A DNA stretch of 64,000 nt, taken from positions 82,049,201 to 82,113,200 of the forward strand of contig OZ038422.1 of the NCBI GenBank assembly GCA_964036155.1, given 5' to 3'. The notes under the pieces are model-generated. The model made no database searches and was not told the origin of the DNA. It saw only the letters and a program-made list of their open reading frames with translations. Position numbers and translations under genes: made by a program. Below are positions 10,611-35,800 of this stretch, one piece after another. How positions within the stretch are numbered: the stretch's first letter is position 1; every line of letters starts with the position of its first letter. This stretch comes from Diploscapter coronatus. Lineage: Eukaryota > Nematoda > Chromadorea > Rhabditida > Rhabditidae.

Positions 10611-12689
10611 TTAGAAAGTTCTTTCTTTTTTCATTTTTTCAACTCTCCCTTCTTTTCTCCTTTCCAGCAAGCAATGGAGAGGATAGTGCGCAGGGAGGAG
10701 AGAGCGCAAAGAAATCATCAGTTGGCACGTTTTCCCTCTATGCCTATACTCGCCTTGACAGGCCGTGTTATTGGATGAATTGTCTCCACCAATTTGCAAA
10801 TTATTGACATTTCGGGCTAATTCATTCATTATATTATTAATCAATGGCATTGCGATTCCTTTCTGAAATTATCACTTCCATTTAATAATGAATTACTTAT
10901 TTTAAACCTCTAAAGTATTAGCAACAATAGCAGCTCCATGCGCTACAGCTTCGTCGGGATTTATATCGAATTGTATTTTCGAATTACAAAATTTATTCTT
11001 TATATTCTGTTCAATTTGAGGTATTCTCGTCGATCCACCAACCAAAATCTAATTAAAAATAAAATAAATTTAGATTTTGAGATTTATAATTTTTACCACA
11101 TGATCGATTTTCTCTGAAGACAATTTTGCCATACTCAGAGCTCGATCAACGAGTATCATCGCTTTTTTAAATAAATCGTTGCATAATTCATTAAATTTCT
11201 CCTTGGTTAGTCTGACATTAATTTCAAGATCATCGTTTATATCCAGCTAAATTTATAAAATAATAATCTTATGAAATTGCTATTCTTACATGAATATTAA
11301 CAGGATTATTCGAGAATGACAGAGATTCCTTTGCTTTTCGACATTCAATTCTCAATCGTTTGAGCAATTTTGGCCTTTTGTAAATGTCATAACCTGGAGA
11401 TGATTTTTTGAATTCACCAATTACGAATTTCATAATTCGGCTGTCGAAGTCTTGTCCTCCTAAACTTTTATATTTATGATTTTTACAAAATCAAAAATCG
11501 ACCTAAATGAGCATCACCAGTAATGGCCTTAATATCGAAATGTTCGTTTTTAATTTCAGCAATGCTTATGTCGAGAGTACCTTAGATTTAAATTATTTTA
11601 GAATTCCAAGAAAAGAATCTGAAAACCTCCTCCAAGATCAAAAACAAGAAGTTTCGAATTTCCTAATTGAGCCTTCTCATTATAAGCGATGGCAGCAGCC
11701 GTAGGCTCTTGCAACAAACATTTCAACTTCAGCCCAGCCAACTCAATCGCCTTCTTGGTTGCCGCGATTTGATCAGAATTGAACATCGCTGGTACAGTAA
11801 CTACTGCTTCGGTAACTTGTTTACTTAAATATTTCTAAATTTTAAGTGATTTAATTTTACATAAAAATATTTTACTTCTGCACGAGCCTTCATACTCGTC
11901 AAAATCTCAGCGGAAACTTCCTCTGGTCGAATAAATCTTTCCTTTCGAGTCCCCTCGTTCAAAATATATCCGGCACAATTCTAAATTTCTTGATTAATTT
12001 GGTTAAAAATGAATTTTTTCTGCATTTTTGGTGTCTGCATTGAATGTCCATAATTGACGATCTTCAGCAATGGGCAAATCGTGTAAAACATGCCATCCGA
12101 TCAAACGTTTTGAATCTAAAAGTTTTTAATTTCAATCAAATCAGACATATTCTAGAAGTTGTATTATCGTATTATATAATTTGCGAATTCTTTGAGATTT
12201 TTGAGTTCAATTATGAATAGCACTGACAGGCTAGCGATATGTGGATGCAAACATAACATTTTTATCGGTTTGCCCTAAAATGATCTAAACACTTGCCATA
12301 AAGAATATTCGCCATATCGGTGTTGCAGTCCAAAGCTGGATTTCCAACCAGAATCTCGCCATCGTTAAATGCCACTACAGAGGGTAGGGTATTCCGGCCT
12401 AAATTAATATATTTTGGAACTGAAAATATGTTAAAATCACTAATGTAAAAAGCATAAAATTGTTTAGATGATAAATGGAAAGTTGTAACCCTACCTTTCC
12501 TACCCAACATTTTATGGACTACTACATTACTACTGTACCACTTATCAAAGGTGTAAAATTAATTGAATATTTATTATCAATTTATTTATTGATTTTACCA
12601 TCATCATTATGAATCGCCACAGGTCGACCATTTTCAACTATTGCAAAACACGAATATGTCGTGCCCAAATCGATGCCGATCCACACCAT
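10611..12689 (-). CDS. Divergent Hsp70-family protein, ATPase domain only
   Basis: Hsp70s are ATP-driven chaperones with an ATPase domain and a substrate-binding domain. Proposed exons: 12689-12599, 12398-12297, 12115-12024, 11980-11876, 11834-11627, 11580-11503, 11459-11290, 11246-11097, 11048-10908, 10862-10611 (462 residues). ATPase signatures are intact: IGIDLGTTYS at the N-terminus, LLQEPTAAAIAYN, VFDLGGGTLDIS, and ILVGGSTRIPQI. After HGAAIVANTLE (about residue 379) the interdomain linker (DVTPLSLG) and the whole substrate-binding domain are absent. An 84-residue basic tail with no similarity I recognise follows instead; alternatively the frame stops two codons later without the last splice. 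Intron 2 uses a GC donor (ATG|GCAAGT), and intron 3 also needs a GC or other non-GT donor. It may be a specialised or decaying paralogue. Confidence 0.8.
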
Positions 12690-13937
12690 TCCTTGATTTA
12701 AAAAATCATAAGTGTAATAATCTATCAAATAAATCGTGCATTCACTAACAACTAAAGAATCTATAGTCATTAAAAGTAAACTTCACATTGATTGGCGAAA
12801 AAACTGATAAGAACAGAACTAATGAATATCATAAGAAATAAAAAAGAATGAAATACTGATAGTTTAGAATTAAGAAGAATAAAGATTAATAGTGGCAGAA
12901 TGATAAAATAAATTTAACAAATACTGAAAGGTATTGAACTGAAATTAAATGGATTGGTGCCATGAAAATGATAGAGAAATGCATCATAAACCAAGCAGTG
13001 AAAAAGGAGAGATTGGCTGTAAAGAGAAGATAAGAAAACTGCTAACTAATATTGGTGCTGCTGACGAACAATATTATGTTCTGAATACGTCCAATGACTG
13101 TTCACAAGAAATCGATCAACTATTTATATTATATTTGGAAAAAAATGACTTCGAAATTCACTAATGGATTGAAATTGAAATTACTATAAAAATATTGGAT
13201 TTGGTTACATAATTTTGAAATAAGATATTTTAGAGAACATTTATTTCAGCTGCAATTATTCCTCATCACTTGGATACCTTCGAGAGATGTCTGTATCATG
13301 CTCATTGAATAGTTATTACTCCACAATATTTATTGGAGGAATAATTTTAGATCAAATTAATGATAATCATATCACAAACTTTATTTATTGCTACGACTGG
13401 CAAATACTCTAAACATAAAAGTCGTTAAAAGTTACAACTAATACCTAATACAAAGTTTTCTCAAATTTGAATATAATAAATAACAAGTAGAAATGGAATA
13501 TCGAACTAAAGCAGACCTAGGGAGAACTTTAGTCAGACGAAAAAATCTATGGGGAGTGGGTCGCAAAGGATTCCGACGATCGTCCTCCGTAGGACTATCC
13601 AAAGTCGATGCTATTAATATTTCAAATTATATTCTGTGCTAAACATCTGCTCGTAACCTGGATACATATGAATGCATTTTCAATTAACTTGGTGATACGA
13701 GGTGTGCATTTGCGTCGTTTATAACTGATAAGTAAATACAGATAGTTTTATTATATTTCAGCATGTATCTTCAAGTTTTAGGAATTGATTTTTAGTTTGA
13801 TAAAAGTGTGAAGTATCAATTTAGTAGTTCCATTCTCCTTTCTTCAATGATCAATTTCAAATGCATTCAATCAATATTCTTTTACTGTTTCCATTTTGAA
13901 ATAATGCTATGCTAGTTGTTTAGGTCTCTTAACAAAG
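12690..13937. other. Intergenic region with inverted flank fragment and 5' flank of copy 3
   Basis: Bases 12690-13230 are AT-rich. A 71-codon open frame at 12949-13164 has no recognised motif. Bases 13245-13510 are the reverse complement of the 3' flank of copy 2 (about 4645-4910), including the block TGTCTGTATCATGCTCATTG. From about 13600 the 5' flank of copy 3 starts and matches about 2478 onward. Bases 13515-13590 are unlike the other blocks. Confidence 0.6.
13245..13510 (-). repeat. Inverted fragment of the F-box/kelch 3' flank
   Basis: The sequence is the reverse complement of the region downstream of copies 2 and 3, with moderate divergence. No kelch or F-box coding sequence accompanies it. 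It looks like the remnant of a fourth, inverted duplicate. Confidence 0.75.
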
Positions 13938-15239
13938 ATGTTAGCCAATTTACCAGTCGAAATTATATTGTTGATCTGCGAATATCCCGAATCCAAAGAG
14001 CTGAAACAATTGGCCTGGACTAACAATCGAATGATGCAAATAATCAAGGAACATCTGCCGATAGCGCTCGAGAGGAAAATTTTATTCTATCGTAAGAAAT
14101 TATGTTGAAAGCTAAGTAAGAGACTTCGAAACGATTCATAATAATTTAGTTTGCTATCGAAATAATAATAAATATGAAGGAAGAATATGTTTGTTCAACT
14201 CATCTACCTGCTCAGTCGAAGAGATTGCACAATTCGACAACTGTTATTGGCCATTTCAAGAAACAACTACAAAGAATAAAGTAAGTTCTTATATTTGTTA
14301 TTTTTAATAATTCTCCGATTTTAGATTTTTGGAATTGATGACCTAAATAAATCATTTGAAATCTTTGACTTGGATACTCAACAAATTTCAAGAGGTCTGT
14401 TCAACAAATCCATGAATGATCGATTCAAAGAATTTTACAGGACCAGATCCTCCTGAATGGCGTTATTCTGCATCAGTCGCTTATTTTAAAGATAAATTGT
14501 ATCATCTGGGTGGAGAAATTCCAGAGTCAGAGGAATATACGAATCGAGTTGATGTAAGAAGATGGAATGAATGTCCATGAAATAATTTGTTCAGCTTTTG
14601 ATAGATGGAGAATGGCAAACAGGACCTGCTTTTCCTCTTCCAATTAGATGGGCTCGAGCAATAACATGCGACGGAAATTTATACGGTCACTTTATAGCGT
14701 ATTCATTATTGTAATTATGGATGTTCAGTTATTGATGGTCGTGAAAGTAGAAAGATATATCGATTATCAGACGATGAACGGGAATGGATTGAAATTGGAA
14801 AGATTTCAAAAAGACGATATTATTTAGGAGTTGCATCACTAAATGGAAGAATTTACATAACTGGAGGACAATTGTCGTTAATTTTGTATGATAAATAATG
14901 TATCATTATATATTTAGTTTTGGAGTATATAAATCCTGTCTGTGTTTCGATCCCTCAGCTCCAGTTGGCAATCGAATTTCTCGAATCGCTGATATGAATT
15001 ATGCAAGAGCGAATCATTCACTTGTTGCTGCTAATGGAAAATTGTATGTAATCGGAGGGTCAGTTGATATTTTCCACATCTGTATACGAAATATCTGTCG
15101 ATTTAGATTTAAAAATTTTGACCTTACAATTTTTTGTAATTCAATCGAGGAATATGATCCACAAGCGAATAAATGGCGAGAAGTGGGAAAATTGAGAAAC
15201 TTGCCTGCGGCTAACAAAAATTGTTGCCTTCTCAGCTGA
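13938..15239 (+). CDS. F-box/kelch-repeat protein with C-terminal CaaX box, copy 3
   Basis: Third paralogue. Exons: 13938-14091, 14150-14280, 14325-14394, 14441-14553, 14595-14685, 14729-14873, 14918-15239; 341 residues if the last exon is read through. The F-box is MLANLPVEIILLICEYPES as in copy 1. Kelch blades show YHLGG, IYITGG and YVIGG, ending EEYDPQANKWREVGKL. Where copies 1 and 2 have a seventh intron, this copy has no acceptor at either of their positions. The sequence stays open in frame, so the former intron may now be coding; a 48-nt intron at 15059-15106 is an alternative that keeps the frame. The C-terminus is NCCLLS, a CaaX box with an adjacent cysteine. The inferred function is the same as for the other copies. 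Confidence 0.8.
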
Positions 15240-15949
15240 ATGCATGTTCGAATATTCGAATAGCCGACGTTATATACACAACTACAGTACAGTGATAAGA
15301 CTCTTCCTTTCGAAAAGAAAGGAACCTTTAGTTCGATATCCCATTTTTACTTGTTATTTATTATATTCAAACTGCAGAAAACTTTTGTATTGGATATTAG
15401 TTGTAAATTGGAATGACTTTCACGTTTGGAGTATTTGCCAGTCGTCGACAAGAAAATTAAATTTGTTGCTATGATTGTCATTGATTTCGTTTAAAATTAT
15501 CCTTTCAATAAAAATCGTGAAGTAATAATTGTTCAATGAGCATGATACAGACAACTCTCGAGACATCCAAGAGTGATGAGGGATAATTATAACCAAAATA
15601 AATATTATTTTTAACCTTTATCAAATGAAAACTTCTTACTCTCTTCTTCCTGAGCTTGTTGCATTTGAATGCGAGATGGTATTCAAAATTGAGCAGGTCA
15701 TTGTTCAACCAATTAGAAACGAATATCGTTACAATTCGGATGAGGAAAAGATATACGAGAAGTTCTGCGACCGAGATTTTATCAATCAGAATGTAAAAAT
15801 ATCTTTATTTTCCGTGAAAAGATGATATTTTCATACGATGAAGAGTAAAGAGATTACGTATAAATGAATTAGGAACGATCAATGATACATAAAATACAAG
15901 TAAAATAAATTAATGATAACAATAAAATAAATAGTATGAGTAGAATAGC
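15240..15949. other. 3' flank of copy 3 and Dicer 3' end
   Basis: Bases 15370-15710 repeat the 3' flank of copy 2 nearly exactly. An open frame on the plus strand at 15625-15825 diverges from copy 2's flank after about 15715 and has no recognised motif. On the minus strand an open frame (15505-15708) is also preserved in copy 2's flank, but because the DNA is nearly identical this is not evidence of selection. The 3' untranslated part of the Dicer transcript presumably ends here. Confidence 0.5.
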
Positions 15950-30374
<14,425 letters not shown>

Positions 30375-30415
30375 CTTCCAAAAATTCAAACAACTTGTTC
30401 TTGCTGAATTGTTTC

Positions 30416-30530
30416 CTGAAAAATCAAAATATGTTTAAGGAAAAAAATTAGTAAATACGAAAAAAATATTCAACGGTTTCAAAAGCCGGTTAGATATTGA
30501 TAAAATCCCCGTAAAAATTGAGCATTTATT
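30416..30530 (-). promoter_or_regulatory. TACO1-Dicer intercistronic signals: poly(A) signal and splice acceptor
   Basis: On the minus strand AATAAA lies at 30530-30525, followed by U-rich sequence. A TTTCAG acceptor ends at 30416, 42 bases before the Dicer ATG. The spacing of about 110 bp between signal and acceptor is what coupled 3'-end formation and trans-splicing look like in nematode operons. Confidence 0.65.
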
Positions 30531-30673
30531 TCATAACAAATTTAAAGTCAACTCTAAACCTCTTACCAACTAGAATAAAATCTCTAAACGGACTATAAAC
30601 AAGGATGCACGAAATTGTTTTCAACTCAAAAATCAATGTGATCTACGCGCAACCCCGTGAAAATATTGTGTTC

Positions 30674-32579
30674 CTATTCTGGTTGAATGTTGTCGAACAC
30701 TTGCTTGATGTACTCGTCAGTCTGAAATTTACGATGCTTTCTAAAAGTATGCACTACTCATTTTTACTTGATTTTTTTCAAGAACTTGGCGAAGAAATCC
30801 TTGCCTTGTTAATAGCAACATTGAAGACCAATAAATTGGAAATATGTAGGAAAACTATTGGCATAGCTCTGACCAACCTGGAACATTTCATAGAGTTTTT
30901 CGACTTGGACGGAATCGTCCCCTTGAAGAATGACTGGATGCAATGGTCGGTACTCGATTTCCGCGGATTCCACTTTGAATCTGAAAGTTTACAATCACTT
31001 CGACAATCGATTGGAAATGAATCACTGCTAATCCCCTTCTCCTGCATAAAAGGTATTCTATTCTCTAATATTTGTCAGATTTTCTCATATTTGAATTGAA
31101 AAATGTGAATTTCCGAATTTAGACCGATCTCCTTAAAATTACCCGTCATTTTGCAGCTGCTTCTCGACCTTTGATAGATTTTTTATTTCACACTGCAACT
31201 CGTACTTCACCCCTTCATCGTCCTCGATCGAAAGCACGTTCTCGCAGTCCAACTCGATCGCGTATTCTTCCATCTGAATTAAAAAAATATATATTCATTT
31301 TATTGCAACATTTCAAGAAAGAATAAGCAAAATTCGTTTAGGCCTCCGACGTTGAAAAGGAAATCAAGAAGAATTTTAAAAACATCGAAATTATCCCCTA
31401 TTACAGAACAAGCTTTTTCAACATTTCTTACTCTATAATAAATGTAAGTGTTCAAGAATAAAGACAATTTTTAAATCAAAATTAAAAATACCTTTTCGAA
31501 TGCGACTTTCTCCCCATCCTTCTCCGGGCAAACAACAACAACGCCCGTCTCTCGGAACCAGTTCTTCACCCCATCGTTCGCAAGTCGAAAGCCTCCGATC
31601 TAAAGTGAGCAAAATTAAATTTGTCTATGCAAAGGAAATCTTACTTTATTGAAATACTTCCGCAATTGGTTCTCAACTTTCATTTTACCGTCTGCTTCTG
31701 CCTGAAATAAACTCGTTTTTTCTAAAAAATAAAATGAAAATTTATTAGCAGAAGGAAAATTCAATTTCTCTTTGTACGTTTTTCTATTATACGTTTGATT
31801 TGATAAGTAGGGGGACGCGCGAAATTAAAAATTTTGAAAATTTCGAGTGAAACGAATTCGAAATAAAAAGTTCGCGCGGCCCTGTTGATAAGTCGATTAA
31901 AATTTACCTGAACAATGAATAGCGACCCACTAGGCCCAATAATGTCGAATGACATTTCGTAATCGGGTTTATCCTGAGCAAAACAATATATGAAGGGAAA
32001 AATATGCCGAATTGGTACCTTCATTTTCTGGAGGAAGCTTCTCAAGGAGTCCAAGGGAAGTGACTTCGCTTTGAACTCTGCCTCGACAGCAGCCAATTCG
32101 CGATTCAGCTTCAAATCGAATCCACCCGTCTGTGTTAGGGCTTTTCGGGCCTGAATTTTCATCTTACACATGGTTTCTTCAAAGTAATAATGCGACTAGA
32201 TTTAGGTTTGAACTAATATCATGATAAAATTAAGTGTTAAAGAACAATATAAACCAGGGTGGAACTAAAATAAAATTATCGTGTCAGCAAAACAGTTTCC
32301 TATCTTGCTTATTGTCACAGTAAATTCCATTTGGGTTCCACCCTCAGGTTTTAATTTCTAACAAAGAACAATGTAGTGATTCTAAAAGTAAAAAAAAACT
32401 CTCTCAGCATTATTTTTGAAGGAAAATGTAGAATTAACCTTTTTGAGTAGAAGGCTGATGGCTAGAGACCGCTTTGCATCATTTTTGCCTTTGACCTCCT
32501 TGATGTTCTGCCAATGCGAGTGACCCTTGAGTGCTTGACGACAGAACGAGAAGCACCGTCGACTCGCTGTGCCCAGCAT
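30674..32579 (-). CDS. TACO1: TACO1 / YebC-family mitochondrial translation activator
   Basis: The family includes the human activator of mitochondrial COX1 translation and bacterial YebC/PmpR. The N-terminus MLGTASRRCFSFCRQALKG is arginine-rich without acidic residues, as a mitochondrial presequence should be. It is followed by GHSHWQNIKEVKGKNDAKRS, the family's GHxKWxxIKxxKxxxDxxR signature. Eight exons give about 263 residues, including ARKALTQTGGFDLKLNREL, FDIIGPSGS, GGFRLANDGVKNWF, and the C-terminal ENVLSIEDDEGVKYE and EYRPLHPVILQGDD; it ends FDNIQPE. The start is 261 bp after the XPD stop and the stop about 300 bp before the Dicer start, all on one strand. This suggests co-transcription. 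Confidence in family assignment is high. Confidence 0.9.
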
Positions 32580-32591
32580 CTACTCAATCGT

Positions 32592-32723
32592 CTGAAATAC
32601 TTTCTTTAGAAAATAAACTAAATCGAAACATTCCCTATTTTAAACCAGAATAAAAATTCGATGGTTTGAGAACCACTCTCTAAAATCTTAATAAATTCTC
32701 GAAAAAAAAGTTTCAGCTTTATT
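32592..32723 (-). promoter_or_regulatory. XPD-TACO1 intercistronic signals: poly(A) signal and splice acceptor
   Basis: On the minus strand AATAAA lies at 32723-32718, followed within ten bases by a run of Ts (AACTTTTTTTTCG). A TTTCAG acceptor ends at 32592, 12 bases upstream of the TACO1 ATG. The spacing of about 126 bp fits an operon junction. Confidence 0.65.
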
Positions 32724-32840
32724 TCCCGAGATCAAATGATACAGTGAAGAATAACCGGTTACGACACAATGCTCGTCATCAAAAATCAGCAAAAACAAGA
32801 AAATGAAAAATGAAGTAGAAATAAAACAACTCTAATCAGT

Positions 32841-35800
32841 CTAGTCAGTTCTCTCGACGACTCGCTCGAATTTCTTCATGGTCTTCTCGTTGAGCATCTC
32901 TGCAGTCAGCAGGGACACGCCCAGTTGGTCGGACTTCGTGAATGGCTGCGCCATCAGAATCAGCCATCTGGAATATTTGCAATTAGGGATATTTTTAGTT
33001 CCAAGTTTCAGAAATCTAGGCAAACGGAATTTATGACTGCAAAGAAACTTCTTTCGAACAAGCCTCTGCTTATTTCTTCAAAATGAGCAACTCGGCTATC
33101 ATGCTACCACCTTTTCATGTTTCCTCATACCTTTTCTTTGTATTGAAAATTCTTCTTCCAGAAATCATGTGATATTCAAGATGATTTTTTTTAAATCACA
33201 GTATACCTTCTAGCAATAGAGGCAGCCTCGTCGATGCTCAAATTGGTGTGCGACTGCTCCATGTATTCCTGCATCCATCGAGGCAATTTTCCCCTCTTAT
33301 CCTCTCGAGAAAATCTGAACTTCTCCATTTCTTTCCAAGGAAGGTCGAATCTGCCTACCTTCTATCGGCAAAAATCATGAGACCGTAGTCGGTCTTGCCT
33401 CTGAGCACCCTTCCCATGCACTGTGCCGTATGACGCATCGCGTCGAACGTCAGGAAATCGTTTTCTCTGAAAATTGCGAATCAAAATGAAAAGGTGAAAA
33501 CGGGAAAATAACCGAATTCCAAACTGATCCCTGAGATACTCGAGTCGAGCTCGCAGAATGCGACTTTCCGTGTAGACATAGGGAATTCCGAGCATGATCA
33601 CACATCGTCCTGCAAAATAGTCATTTGTAGTACAAACAAATTACTAAAACTTACACGAACTATGATTTCTTTCATGACTATTGTAAAGTGAAAATTCTCA
33701 ATTCAGGAATCGAAAAAAAAGTTCGAACAAGTCGTGGTTTTCAAAAAAAAAACTGACCAAGATGATGACTGAAGTCGATTCCTTCGGAGACTTTTCCCCT
33801 TGCGACAGAAAAGAGACAGGCCCCCCGCCCACTGTCGCAGGCCTCCACGTACTTCTCGAGGGCAACCGAGGTCTCCAAAGCGTCGTTCGTCTCGATGAAC
33901 AGCAACTTGTACTTCATCAGTTCGTCGATTATGTGCTGAAAATTCGTGAAATAACTGTTGATAGGATTCTGTCTTGTGAATCACTTTTACTTCTCATCAT
34001 TATTTCCCCTTCATTTTGATGAAAGATAAAAGTGATCTCTTGAAAAGTTAGTCTTCTTTCTTTCCAAATAATATTCCTTTGAAAACTCTGAGCACCTTAA
34101 AAATTCATGCAAGTTTATTATAAGCTAATTTTCAGAATAATGAGTTCATCCAAATGCATCTTTACGAGATTTTTAGGGAAGAATTCAAAGAGTCTACCTG
34201 TTCGTACCAGACAGCAATGACGGCCTCCATGTAAGTGTAGGAAGTGAAGAAAACGACAAGTCCGTCGGGCACGAGGGAGGCCATTTCCAGTACCAGATTC
34301 CCGTAGTTGCGAATCACCGCCACATCGCCGCGCTGCTCGAAGCGGGATGTCATTGCTACCTAAAACGTTGGAATAAGTCAATTTTGAAATATGGGCTGGG
34401 AAAAGGAGTAAGCAAGAATTTAGAAAGTCAAATAAAATATAAAACGAAATTATGCAAGATTGATCAAATGAAAATCATTTTGATTTCATTCAAGATTATG
34501 GTAAAATTCGAATGTTGAACAAGGTTCTAAATTTATATAAGATAAACTTGAAGCATATCCTATGCAGAAACTGGCATTTCTCGTCTTCAATTTAAAAAAA
34601 AAAAAAAACTATACCTGATCATTTCCCCTCGAGACAACGAGAGGAGAGAGACACGGCCTTGCAAGTGTCATTGTCAGCGACGCCATTATGACTGGGTCGA
34701 ACTCCAACATTTTCGGGTACATTTCCAGGGGAGACAAAGTACCGGAAGTTATCACTACCTGAAAAACAGTTATTCATCAATTAGAGAATCTGCTTAAAAA
34801 TATGAATAATTGCAAAATACTTGACAACTAGCGATACAAAACCTTGTCCGTAACGATTCGTATGTTTTTCTAGTGGGTCATCATCCTCTTCGTTCATCAA
34901 ACAATAATTGAAAAACTCGAACCGTTTGGAACCGGGAAATAACAGGCTTGATGGCGATTGAGGCATCGAGGCAGGACAGAGTCATCACCGGCTGATTGCT
35001 GCCCTCGGGTGGCTCAACGATAAAAGAGAAACCCTGAATTCATAAACTAAAAACTCCATATATTTCATTCAAAGTAAATGTATGCAAATTTTGATAAATG
35101 TTATACCTTTGAATAGGTGGAAATCAAAGTGGCCAAAGTGGAGATCTGGGTGAGCGCCCACAGCTCAGTCCCATCAGCGAATTCCAGCGTCTTCGACAAA
35201 TTGTCTAGTCTTTCAGCGCAAAACCTGAAAAAAACTGAAATTTACCTAGCTTTTCAGAACAAGTTACCTGAGCGGTCTCCTCTCAATGCACATCCGATCT
35301 TGAATGTCCTTCAGAAACGCGGCTGGGCTCTCGATGATCACCTAAAATTATTCCCGTCCTTTCTTCAAATTTTAGTTTTCAGGAACAGATAAAGCAGGAA
35401 TGATGTAATAGTAGCAATAAATGGTAAAAAATGTTATCAAAATAATTTCAACGAAAATAAGTAAAAAAAAAACCAATTCTAACCTGCTTAGTTCTGAGTC
35501 GATGCTTCAAATATTCGACGAATCGTTTCATGAACAGCACGAAATGCTGTGCAGTGCGAATCGAGCCGGGGATTGCCTCGTTGAGGATCTCTGCAGGCAG
35601 CACGGGGTTCGCAAGTCGCTCATCGTTTGCTCGCTCTCTTTCGGCTCTGAAATTCAGCCCGTAAAAGTTGAAAACTGTTGAAAGAACAATCTTCAAAGAA
35701 GAGAAATACGAAAGGAAGTCAAAATTCAATTGCAGTGAAAAATACTCAAATTATTCGGAATATCTTCTTCTGAAGCAAAATTATGACATTTTCTCATTTA

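Noticed and set aside
12949..13164. 71-codon open frame on the plus strand beside the inverted repeat fragment
   Set aside because: No motif, no supporting splice sites or duplication in the other blocks; could be chance in AT-rich DNA.
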